Part shown: positions 1 to 5,063 of the stretch, one piece after another
How positions within the stretch are numbered: position 1 is the first letter of the stretch
Layout: each line of letters opens with the position of its first letter
Assembly (NCBI GenBank): GCA_029977305.1
Contig: JAPOLF010000150.1
Location: 1-5,063, forward strand
DNA length: 5,063 bases
From: a bacterium
Lineage (GTDB): Bacteria; Chloroflexota; Chloroflexia; Thermomicrobiales; UBA6265
Reading direction: 5' to 3'
Program-made: the position numbers and the translations under genes
Notes under the pieces: generated by a model
The model's database searches: none
Told to the model about the DNA's origin: nothing
Seen by the model: only the letters and a program-made list of their open reading frames with translations

Positions 1-1161
1 TGCGATCCCTGTCAGGGGCCGCGTGGTCAGCACTTGATCGCCGGCCATGACCACCAAGTCGCCCGCATCGCCGGAGAGGCGAAGACGGAACGCATCGTCC
101 ATGGCGTCGATCGGCACGGGAATAAGCCCCGTCGGGGGCAAGGCGACCTGCCACGCAGCCAGTTCCGCGTCGAGCGTCGGAAAGGTTCCGGGGAGAGAGG
201 GATCGACCCACGCGTAGGCTTGGGTCACCGTATCGATGACCCGGCGGGTGTCGTCGAAGCGGGCCGGGCTATGCGTGCCGAATTCGTCGGTGGTCAACTC
301 AGAGCCGAGCACCACGGTGATCAACAAGTTTCCTCCCGTGATCGTGGCCGTGATCAGGCACCCTCCCGCGAGATCTGTGGTGCCCGTCTTCACCCCGAGT
401 GCATACCCGTCGAGCAGGAAGTCGTTGGTGGTGTGAATCGGGTAGCCACCGGGCGGCACGGTGGAGGGCAGCACTTCCGAGATGGTGCCGACGATCTCCG
501 CGAAGACCGGGTTGCGCATCGCTTCGACGGTGAGCATCGCCAAGTCCCGCGGACTGGAATACTGCCCGTCGCTGTCCAATCCGGATGGGTTGTCGAAGTG
601 GGTCTGCGACAGTCCGAGATCGGACGCCATGGCATTCATGGCGTCGACAAACGCGGACACCTCCGCACCCGGGGCGGCCCCGAGTGCCGTACCACCAGCG
701 AAGCGCGCAAGCGCCTTGGAAGCATCATTGCCCGATGCGATCAACATCCCCGCGAGCAGATCGCGCACCGAGAGCACGTCGCCGGCGATGAGACCGACAC
801 GGGATTCCTCCATGGACGCCAAGTCGGACGGATCGATCGTCACCATCGCGTTCAGATCGAGCAAATTCATGGCGACCAGTGCCGTCGCAACCTTCGTCAG
901 GCTGGCCGGAGGGCGTGGCACGTCCGCTTCGAGCCCCAGAAGGGGCACACCAGCGGTGGCGTCGTAGACGTATACGGCTTGTGCGCTGGTGGACGGCGCG
1001 GTCGGGGGCTGCCACTGCTCCAAGGCCGACGCCATGGGGGCGCTCCACCTCGGCATCGACGCGGCCGCAGCGATCACGGCGGCCACGAGGGCGCGTCGAG
1101 TCAGGCGAGAACGCGCAACCCAGACCTGCGGTTTGTGGGGGGTGGAGTACACTCGAGTCAT
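1..1161 (-). CDS. D-alanyl-D-alanine carboxypeptidase, peptidase family S11 (C-terminus cut by window edge)
   Basis: This is a penicillin-binding serine peptidase that removes the terminal D-alanine from peptidoglycan pentapeptides outside the membrane. 387 codons are visible and no stop is reached. The three catalytic motifs are present and in order: SLTK (S87 nucleophile, K90), SGN (S143-N145) and KTG (K258-G260, followed by TT). The family signature HFDNPSGLD is at about 188-196. The N-terminus is basic to about residue 23, then hydrophobic at 24-35, with a plausible signal-peptidase site after Ala-Ser-Ala (44-46). The segment from about 310 onward resembles the start of the beta-rich C-terminal domain of PBP5-type enzymes; any membrane anchor would lie off the left edge. 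The ATG at 1161 is directly preceded by an in-frame TAG, so translation cannot begin further upstream. No good Shine-Dalgarno is seen. It is transcribed divergently from the phosphoesterase gene. The family is certain; the subtype (dacA, dacB or dacF-like) is not. Confidence 0.95.
   Translation of the reverse strand, partial: MTRVYSTPHKPQVWVARSRLTRRALVAAVIAAAASMPRWSAPMASALEQWQPPTAPSTSAQAVYVYDATAGVPLLGLEADVPRPPASLTKVATALVAMNLLDLNAMVTIDPSDLASMEESRVGLIAGDVLSVRDLLAGMLIASGNDASKALARFAGGTALGAAPGAEVSAFVDAMNAMASDLGLSQTHFDNPSGLDSDGQYSSPRDLAMLTVEAMRNPVFAEIVGTISEVLPSTVPPGGYPIHTTNDFLLDGYALGVKTGTTDLAGGCLITATITGGNLLITVVLGSELTTDEFGTHSPARFDDTRRVIDTVTQAYAWVDPSLPGTFPTLDAELAAWQVALPPTGLIPVPIDAMDDAFRLRLSGDAGDLVVMAGDQVLTTRPLTGIA
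1148..1153 (+). promoter_or_regulatory. candidate -10 box for the metallophosphoesterase unit
   Basis: TACACT matches the TAnnnT form of a housekeeping-sigma -10 element. It lies inside the first codons of the divergent carboxypeptidase gene. A start about 7 bases downstream would give a leader of about 40 nt before the GTG at 1200. No convincing -35 is found 16-18 bases upstream. The box overlaps small palindromes: GAGT/ACTC arms at 1145-1154 and ACTCGAGT at 1151-1158. This is inferred from motif and position only. Confidence 0.35.
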
Positions 1162-1191
1162 CTAGGCTGTCCGTGGCTGAGGCTGATCTCT

Positions 1192-1195
1192 GAGG
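1192..1195 (+). promoter_or_regulatory. ribosome binding site supporting a GTG start
   Basis: GAGG sits 4 bases before the GTG at 1200. An in-frame TGA at 1191-1193 excludes any earlier start, and the core phosphoesterase motif begins only about 14 codons later. This non-ATG start is therefore effectively forced. Confidence 0.5.
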
Positions 1196-1198
1196 CGA

Positions 1199-1204
1199 AG
1201 TGTA
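1199..1204 (-). promoter_or_regulatory. candidate -10 box for the carboxypeptidase gene
   Basis: Read on the minus strand this is TACACT, the same hexamer as the plus-strand candidate at 1148-1153. It would give a leader of about 30 nt before the ATG at 1161. It overlaps the GTG start codon of the divergent phosphoesterase gene. The -35 region is weak (GGTTAC or similar at 16-18 bp). The assignment rests on motif and mirrored position. Confidence 0.35.
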
Positions 1205-1955
1205 CCCCGCTGATCGCACCGTAACCATTGCAGCGCTGAGCGACCTCCACGTGCGGGAAGGGGAGGAATCGGCGTGGGCGTCAATTGTCCGCAACGTGCC
1301 GGCCGATGCCGATGTGTTGATCATCGCTGGGGACATGACCGAGAACGGCTGGCTCGGCGAGGCTGAGGCATCAGCAGCAATGCTTGCCGAAGTCTCGGCG
1401 CCCATGGTCGCGGTCCTCGGGAATCACGATTTGCGGGGACTGCGCCGGAAAGCCTTCCGCGAGGTGTTTGAACGAGTTGGGGTGCAGATCTTGGTGGATG
1501 ATCCGATCGTGGTGCCGACACGCTCCGGCGTTGATCTGGGCATCGCGGGTGTGGCCGGATCAGGCGGCGGATTCACCATGCTGGCGGAGGATGGGCCAAT
1601 CCCTGCACGCGCCCTGCGCTCCATGGCGTTGCGAATGCGGCGCGAAGCCCTGAAACTCGATGAAGCCCTCGCTGAATTGAAGACGCCGATCCGGATTGCC
1701 GTCTCGCACTTCGCACCGACAGAGACCACCTTGGGTGCTGAGCCGTCGTCCAAATGGTGGATGCTCGGTAATCGCGATCTCGGTCGCGTGGCGGACCGCC
1801 ATGGGGTTGATCTTTTCCTGCATGGGCATGCGCACTTAGGGTCGCCCGTCGGTGAGACAGAAGGCGGGATTCCGGTGCGCAACGTCGCCCTCCCGGTCAA
1901 CGGGGATGTGGTCGTGATCACGTTGCCGGTGCCGGAGATGGCAATGCCCCGCTGA
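1200..1955 (+). CDS. calcineurin-like metallophosphoesterase
   Basis: This 251-residue protein has the full set of dinuclear-metal motifs of the calcineurin-like phosphoesterase superfamily. In order these are SDLH (D15, H17), AGDMTENG (G44, D45), GNHD (G74-D77), SH (H170) and GHAH (G209-H212). All metal ligands expected for an active hydrolase are therefore present. There is no signal peptide or membrane segment, so it should act in the cytoplasm. The superfamily includes protein phosphatases, nucleotide phosphodiesterases and nucleases, and nothing in the sequence picks out the substrate. The insert at about 100-165 between the GNHD and SH motifs carries a charged, probably helical stretch that may shape specificity. 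The GTG at 1200 is the only possible start, since an in-frame TGA lies three codons before it. The stop overlaps the ATG of the next gene as TGATG, which implies co-translation. The fold is certain; the role is unknown. Confidence 0.93.
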   Translation: MYPADRTVTIAALSDLHVREGEESAWASIVRNVPADADVLIIAGDMTENGWLGEAEASAAMLAEVSAPMVAVLGNHDLRGLRRKAFREVFERVGVQILVDDPIVVPTRSGVDLGIAGVAGSGGGFTMLAEDGPIPARALRSMALRMRREALKLDEALAELKTPIRIAVSHFAPTETTLGAEPSSKWWMLGNRDLGRVADRHGVDLFLHGHAHLGSPVGETEGGIPVRNVALPVNGDVVVITLPVPEMAMPR

Positions 1956-2920
1956 TGGCGGCACCGATGGTCCGATTGGATGGATTGGTCAATCCCTACG
2001 GCCCCGTCCTCGCTGCGCGCGAGGCACTGGCCACCCGAGATGCCGACCATCCCGCTGCAGCCTCGGCGCTCGAGGAGGTTACCGAAGCGATCGCTCGCCA
2101 TATCGGGTTGCCCAGAGCTTGGGTTCGATTGTGGTCTGGTACCGCTCTCGGGCCTCCAGCTGCGAAACCCGTCCTTCGCCTGCCGCCAGCGGGAGAGCTT
2201 CCGACGCTGCTTGCGGACGATGCTGCGACATCGATTCGGCTCTGGCGAGGGGAGGGGTTCCGGCCAGACTTGGATCTCGAATCAGTCTCGGAACTGCCGA
2301 GCGGGGCATGGGCAGAGGTCGCGGTCCCGCATGATCCTTCCGGTGCGCTGCTGCCTATTCAAGGGGCTGTGAGGCTCACACGAGGGGCGGCGATGGTGGT
2401 GATCGACGAACGCCTCGGCGGTTATGGCCCGCGGTCGTTCGTCATGTTGGCACGGGAATACGACACGGTCGTGGTGGCGCAGTCACTTGCCGGTGCGGCC
2501 GGACTTGGGCAATGGGACCGGGGGTGGGTCGTCGGGTCTCCGCGAGCACTGGCGCAATTACCCCTGACTGAGGCATCACCTTGGACACGCGGAGAGGTGC
2601 TCGCACACCTTGCGACGCTCGCCGATTGGGAGGCTGTGGAGCAGCAGGTGCGCAGGGTGCGCGAGGAGCGCTCTCGACTCTTTCGCATGGTGCGGAAGTT
2701 CAACCTGCTCACACCGATCCCGTCGTGGGCAGGGTTTTTGCTCTGTCGTGTCGAGCGCGGAAGCGCTGAACAGGTTGCGCGGTTGCTTGATGACCGCGGG
2801 GTGCGAATTCACGTGCCGAATGTCGAGGGAACGGGGGAATTCATTCGAATCGGCGTCGGCACGCCACATGACACCGATCGCTTGCGCGAGGCCCTCGTGG
2901 ACGTTGCCAACGCCTTGTGA
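1955..2920 (+). CDS. HisC-like aminotransferase-fold protein, apparently without the PLP lysine
   Basis: This 321-residue protein resembles class I/II PLP aminotransferases, closest to histidinol-phosphate aminotransferase. The N-terminus carries VRLDGLVNPYGP (6-17), like the family's LDxNENPYGP. DPSGALLP (127-134) stands where NPTG is usual, VVIDE (148-152) keeps the Asp that faces the pyridine nitrogen, and FIRIGVGT (296-303) matches the C-terminal RITVGT with its carboxylate-binding Arg (R298). In the segment that should read SKAFGLAGLRxGY, this protein has residues 179-191 with glycine aligned to the Schiff-base lysine. Its only lysines are K71 and K248. The NPTG Asn is Asp, and the Tyr following the conserved DEA is replaced by Leu. 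It is somewhat shorter than typical HisC (about 350-370 residues), mainly between the phosphate-loop region and NPTG. The frame is intact, so it is probably a maintained non-catalytic homologue. The ATG at 1955 overlaps the phosphoesterase stop; its nearest GGAG is about 17 bases upstream, and ATG 1967 is an alternative start. Confidence 0.8.
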   Translation: MAAPMVRLDGLVNPYGPVLAAREALATRDADHPAAASALEEVTEAIARHIGLPRAWVRLWSGTALGPPAAKPVLRLPPAGELPTLLADDAATSIRLWRGEGFRPDLDLESVSELPSGAWAEVAVPHDPSGALLPIQGAVRLTRGAAMVVIDERLGGYGPRSFVMLAREYDTVVVAQSLAGAAGLGQWDRGWVVGSPRALAQLPLTEASPWTRGEVLAHLATLADWEAVEQQVRRVREERSRLFRMVRKFNLLTPIPSWAGFLLCRVERGSAEQVARLLDDRGVRIHVPNVEGTGEFIRIGVGTPHDTDRLREALVDVANAL

Positions 2921-2930
2921 GACGCGCCAC

Positions 2931-3665
2931 TTAGTCCCCTGCCGCACTGGCCACGGCCAGACGCTGCACCTCGAACAGATCCTTCAACCCGATTGCCGCG
3001 GCATCCAGAAGGTCATTGAGCGACTCGCGGGAGAAGGTGGCCCCTTCCGCGGTGGCTTGCACTTCCACGAGTTGCCCATCCGCCGTCATCACCACGTTGG
3101 CATCGACATCGGCGGTGGAGTCCTCGGCGTACATCAGGTCGACCACGGGGTCCCCACCAACGATGCCGACACTCAGCGCAGCCACCTGACTCAGCAGCGG
3201 ATTGCGCCGCACAGCGCCCGCCTTGCGGAGGCCATTGATCGCGATCGCCATCGCCACATAGGCGCCTGTGATGGCGGCGCACCGCGTTCCGGCATCAGCC
3301 TGCAAGACATCGCAGTCAAGGATGACTTGGCGCTCGCCCAGCGCCTCAAGGTCAACCACCGCGCGAAGTGATCGCCCGATCAACCGCTGGATTTCGATGG
3401 TGCGACCGCCTTGCTTGCCGATCGATGCTTCGCGATCCGATCGCCGCTCGGTGGCCCGCGGGAGCATGCTGTACTCTGCGGTGACCCAGCCTTTGCCTCC
3501 TCCCGCAAGCCAACGTGGCACACGTTCGTCGACCGACGCCGTGATGTGGACGTGGGTATGCCCTTGCCGGATCAGGACCGACCCCTCGGCGAAGCGGGAG
3601 ACCCCGGTGACGATCTCAATCGGTCTCAGGTCAAAGGATCCGCGACCATCGGGACGCACGATCAT
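2931..3665 (-). CDS. rph: ribonuclease PH
   Basis: RNase PH is a phosphate-dependent 3'-to-5' exoribonuclease that trims the 3' ends of tRNA precursors and works in the cytoplasm as a hexameric ring. The 244-residue product is of normal family length and collinear with known RNase PH. It shows RPDGR (4-8), AEGSVLI (26-32), GWVTAEYSMLPRAT (59-72), KQGGRTIEIQRLIGR (84-98), DCDVLQADAGTR (117-128, R128 for phosphate), ITGAYVA (132-138), and YAEDSTADVDANVVMT (179-194) with the catalytic-site acids D182 and D188. Small departures are GHT at 35-37 where GDT is usual, and GTRC where GTRT is usual. I chose the ATG at 3665 rather than the upstream in-frame ATG at 3698. Homology begins here, it forms an ATGA overlap with the rarA stop, and GGGAGAG lies 8 bases upstream. 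It ends 10 bp from the convergent HisC-like gene. Confidence 0.97.
   Translation of the reverse strand: MIVRPDGRGSFDLRPIEIVTGVSRFAEGSVLIRQGHTHVHITASVDERVPRWLAGGGKGWVTAEYSMLPRATERRSDREASIGKQGGRTIEIQRLIGRSLRAVVDLEALGERQVILDCDVLQADAGTRCAAITGAYVAMAIAINGLRKAGAVRRNPLLSQVAALSVGIVGGDPVVDLMYAEDSTADVDANVVMTADGQLVEVQATAEGATFSRESLNDLLDAAAIGLKDLFEVQRLAVASAAGD
2947..2960. other. short GC-rich inverted repeat at the convergent gene ends
   Basis: CTGGCC and GGCCAG flank a central AC; sterically the stem would be about 5 bp with a 4-base loop. It lies in the last codons of rph and 27 bases past the HisC-like stop. It could slow plus-strand transcription leaving that gene, but no T-tract follows. It is not a standard intrinsic terminator and may only reflect coding sequence. 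Confidence 0.15.
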
Positions 3666-5002
3666 GAGTGTTGCTCTCCCGCCATCGTGGCTTTCCATGC
3701 CGCGCGGATACGCTCCATGCGCTCACGCAGGTCGCGTTCGAATCCTCGGTCCGTCGGGTGGTAGTACGTCGCGCCCTTGATGTTGTCTGGCAGTCCTTGC
3801 TGATACACGAGACCACCGTCGAAATCATGCGCGTACTTGTATCCGGCACCGTAGCCAACGTCCTTCATCAATGAGGTCGGCGCATTCCGGAGATGGAGCG
3901 GCACCGGGTCATTGCGGGTCGCGGCCACATCGTGCTGCGCCTGCTTGTAGGCGGTGTAGATCGCGTTGGATTTCGGCGCCAGCGCCAAATAGGCCGTGAG
4001 TTCGGCCAGCGCGAGTGCACCCTCTGGCAGTCCCAAGAAATGCACCGCCTGCTGGGCCGCGACCGCCACTTGCAATGCCTGCGGATCGGCAAGTCCGACA
4101 TCCTCGGACGCGAATCGCACCAACCTCCGAGCGACGTAGAGCGGATCGTCTCCGCGCTCGAGCATGCGGGCCAACCAGTAGAGCGATGCATCCACATCGG
4201 ATCCGCGCATCGTCTTGTGCAGCGCCGAGATGGCATCGAAGTGATCGTCGCCGTCCTTGTCGTAGGTGGCGGCTCGTCGCTGCGCAGCTTGCGCGATCTG
4301 CTCGACGGTGATGGTCGCGCCTTGATCACTAGCCGCAGCCGCCCACTCAACAGTCCCGAGGGCCCAGCGTGCGTCGCCATTCGCATAGTTCGCGGCGAAG
4401 GCGAGGGCGTCGGGGGTGATGGTCAGGTTGCGCTCGCCGAGCCCACGGTCAGAATCCGTCAGCGCCCGTTCGATGAGGCGCATGATGTCGTCATCGGTGA
4501 GCGCGGAGAGCATCACCACGCGAGCACGCGAGAGCAGGGGAGCGTTGACCTCGAAACTGGGATTCTCGGTCGTCGCACCGACGAGGATGACCGTTCCGTC
4601 CTCCACGTGGGGCAGGAGGGCGTCTTGCTGTGCTTTGTTGAATCGGTGGATTTCGTCCACGAACAGCACCGTGCGCCGGCCATTCATGCCGAGGCGATCT
4701 TGCGCTTCCTTGATCGCCTGACGGATGTCGGCGACCCCAGAGGTGACCGCGCTCAGCGGCACGAATTCCGCCTTCGTCGTCGAGGCGATGATCCGTGCCA
4801 CGGTGGTCTTCCCGCAGCCGGGAGGGCCCCAAAGGATGATCGAGCTGAGCCGATCCGCCTCGATGGCACGGCGCAGCATAGTGCCGGGGCCGATCACATC
4901 CTCGTGGCCCACCAGGTCGTCGAGCGTGCGTGGACGCATCCGCGCCGCGAGTGGGGCGCGCCGTTCAAGTTCTTGGCGTCGGTTGGCTTCGAAGAGATCC
5001 AT
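3662..5002 (-). CDS. rarA: replication-associated recombination protein A (RarA/MgsA), AAA+ ATPase
   Basis: RarA is a tetrameric AAA+ ATPase related to clamp loaders and to eukaryotic WRNIP1/Mgs1. It acts at stalled replication forks and single-strand gaps. The 446-residue product is full length. The N-terminal PLAARMRPRTLDDLVGHE segment (17-34) is typical. It is followed by Walker A GPPGCGKTT (59-67), Walker B FVDEIHRFNKAQQD (114-127), sensor 1 GATTENPSF (142-150, N147), the arginine-finger segment LLSRAR (156-161, R159) and sensor 2 GDARWAL (209-215, R212). The C-terminal half carries the family's oligomerisation domain: LHKTMRGSDVDASLYWLARM (261-280), RRLVRFASEDVGLADP (292-307) and YYHPTDRGFE (413-422). 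No key residue is missing. The ATG at 5002 fits the family N-terminus, but no strong Shine-Dalgarno precedes it. The stop overlaps the rph start as ATGA, so both are probably translated from one message. Confidence 0.97.
   Translation of the reverse strand: MDLFEANRRQELERRAPLAARMRPRTLDDLVGHEDVIGPGTMLRRAIEADRLSSIILWGPPGCGKTTVARIIASTTKAEFVPLSAVTSGVADIRQAIKEAQDRLGMNGRRTVLFVDEIHRFNKAQQDALLPHVEDGTVILVGATTENPSFEVNAPLLSRARVVMLSALTDDDIMRLIERALTDSDRGLGERNLTITPDALAFAANYANGDARWALGTVEWAAAASDQGATITVEQIAQAAQRRAATYDKDGDDHFDAISALHKTMRGSDVDASLYWLARMLERGDDPLYVARRLVRFASEDVGLADPQALQVAVAAQQAVHFLGLPEGALALAELTAYLALAPKSNAIYTAYKQAQHDVAATRNDPVPLHLRNAPTSLMKDVGYGAGYKYAHDFDGGLVYQQGLPDNIKGATYYHPTDRGFERDLRERMERIRAAWKATMAGEQHS
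3674..3680 (-). promoter_or_regulatory. ribosome binding site for rph, inside the end of rarA
   Basis: On the minus strand this reads GGGAGAG, 8 bases before the ATG at 3665. It lies within the last codons of rarA. It decides the rph start in favour of 3665 over the in-frame ATG at 3698. Confidence 0.6.
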
Positions 5003-5012
5003 GCAGGCGATC

Positions 5013-5063
5013 TCAGGATTCCGCGTCGCGGTCGAGTTCGGCGCTGAGGGCCTCCATTTTGGC
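5013..5063 (-). CDS. possible C-terminal end of an upstream operon gene (partial)
   Basis: A minus-strand frame enters from the right edge and ends with TGA at 5013-5015, ten bases before the rarA ATG. The 16 visible residues end ALSAELDRDAES, are charged and probably helical. Spacing and direction fit a gene co-transcribed with rarA. The stretch is too short to recognise a family, and an open frame of this length could occur by chance at this GC content. Confidence 0.4.
   Translation of the reverse strand, partial: AKMEALSAELDRDAES

Noticed and set aside
34..1224. A 396-codon plus-strand open frame
   Set aside because: It lies opposite the carboxypeptidase gene, whose catalytic motifs are all in order. 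The frame is rich in Arg, Gly and His, has no recognisable domain, and is the expected empty frame opposite a high-GC gene.
725..1405. A 226-codon minus-strand frame across the divergent gap
   Set aside because: It is out of frame with the carboxypeptidase and antisense to the start of the phosphoesterase, both of which are well supported by motifs.
1955..2920. Annotation as a working histidinol-phosphate aminotransferase (hisC)
   Set aside because: The Schiff-base lysine and other PLP ligands appear to be absent, and no other histidine-pathway gene is nearby, so the functional name is not supported.
2610..3371. A 253-codon plus-strand frame bridging the HisC-like gene and rph
   Set aside because: It overlaps two better-supported genes in other frames. 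Its product has low-complexity, Arg/His-rich composition and no motif.
3666..3698. N-terminal extension of RNase PH from the ATG at 3698
   Set aside because: The 11 extra residues have no counterpart in the family. The ATG at 3665 has a Shine-Dalgarno and an ATGA overlap with rarA.
3893..5047. A 384-codon plus-strand open frame
   Set aside because: It is antisense to rarA, whose AAA+ motifs are complete. The product is Arg/Gly/His-rich with no domain and no credible ribosome binding site, so it is a by-product of codon bias.
1..5063. Search for defence systems, CRISPR repeats, tRNA or rRNA genes, insertion sequences and attachment sites
   Set aside because: No direct-repeat array, transposase, recombinase, RNA-gene fold or terminal inverted repeat was recognised by eye. 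Nearly all bases lie in the listed genes.

Overview
The window is a dense, high-GC stretch of bacterial chromosome with almost no non-coding DNA. Every gene found looks like chromosomal housekeeping or near it. I see no mobile element, CRISPR array, RNA gene or phage sequence. The phylum cannot be fixed from this sequence. Strong GC bias at third codon positions (which leaves long empty frames opposite the real genes) and use of a GTG start fit a high-GC lineage such as Actinobacteria or Chloroflexota, but no marker here decides between them.

Layout. (1) Bases 1-1161, minus strand: an exported D-alanyl-D-alanine carboxypeptidase of peptidase family S11, cut by the left edge so that its C-terminus is missing. 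(2) A 38-bp divergent gap at 1162-1199, with TACACT -10-like boxes facing both ways, each lying in or at the start of the opposite gene. (3) Bases 1200-2920, plus strand: a two-gene unit, a calcineurin-like metallophosphoesterase followed by a protein with the N- and C-terminal signatures of histidinol-phosphate aminotransferase (HisC). Stop and start overlap as TGATG. The second protein appears to lack the PLP-binding lysine. (4) A 10-bp convergent gap. (5) Bases 2931-5002, minus strand: rarA (mgsA) followed by rph, overlapping as ATGA. A short open frame at the right edge is probably the end of another gene of the same operon.

How they fit together. The carboxypeptidase acts outside the membrane on peptidoglycan. 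RarA is a replication-fork AAA+ ATPase, and RNase PH is a phosphorolytic 3' exoribonuclease that trims tRNA precursors. These share no pathway, and the rarA-rph pairing looks like co-expression of housekeeping genes. The phosphoesterase and the HisC-like protein are probably made from one message. Neither has a substrate readable from sequence.

I do not see a new defence or mobile system. The one unusual item is the intact, aminotransferase-like gene that seems to have lost its PLP chemistry.
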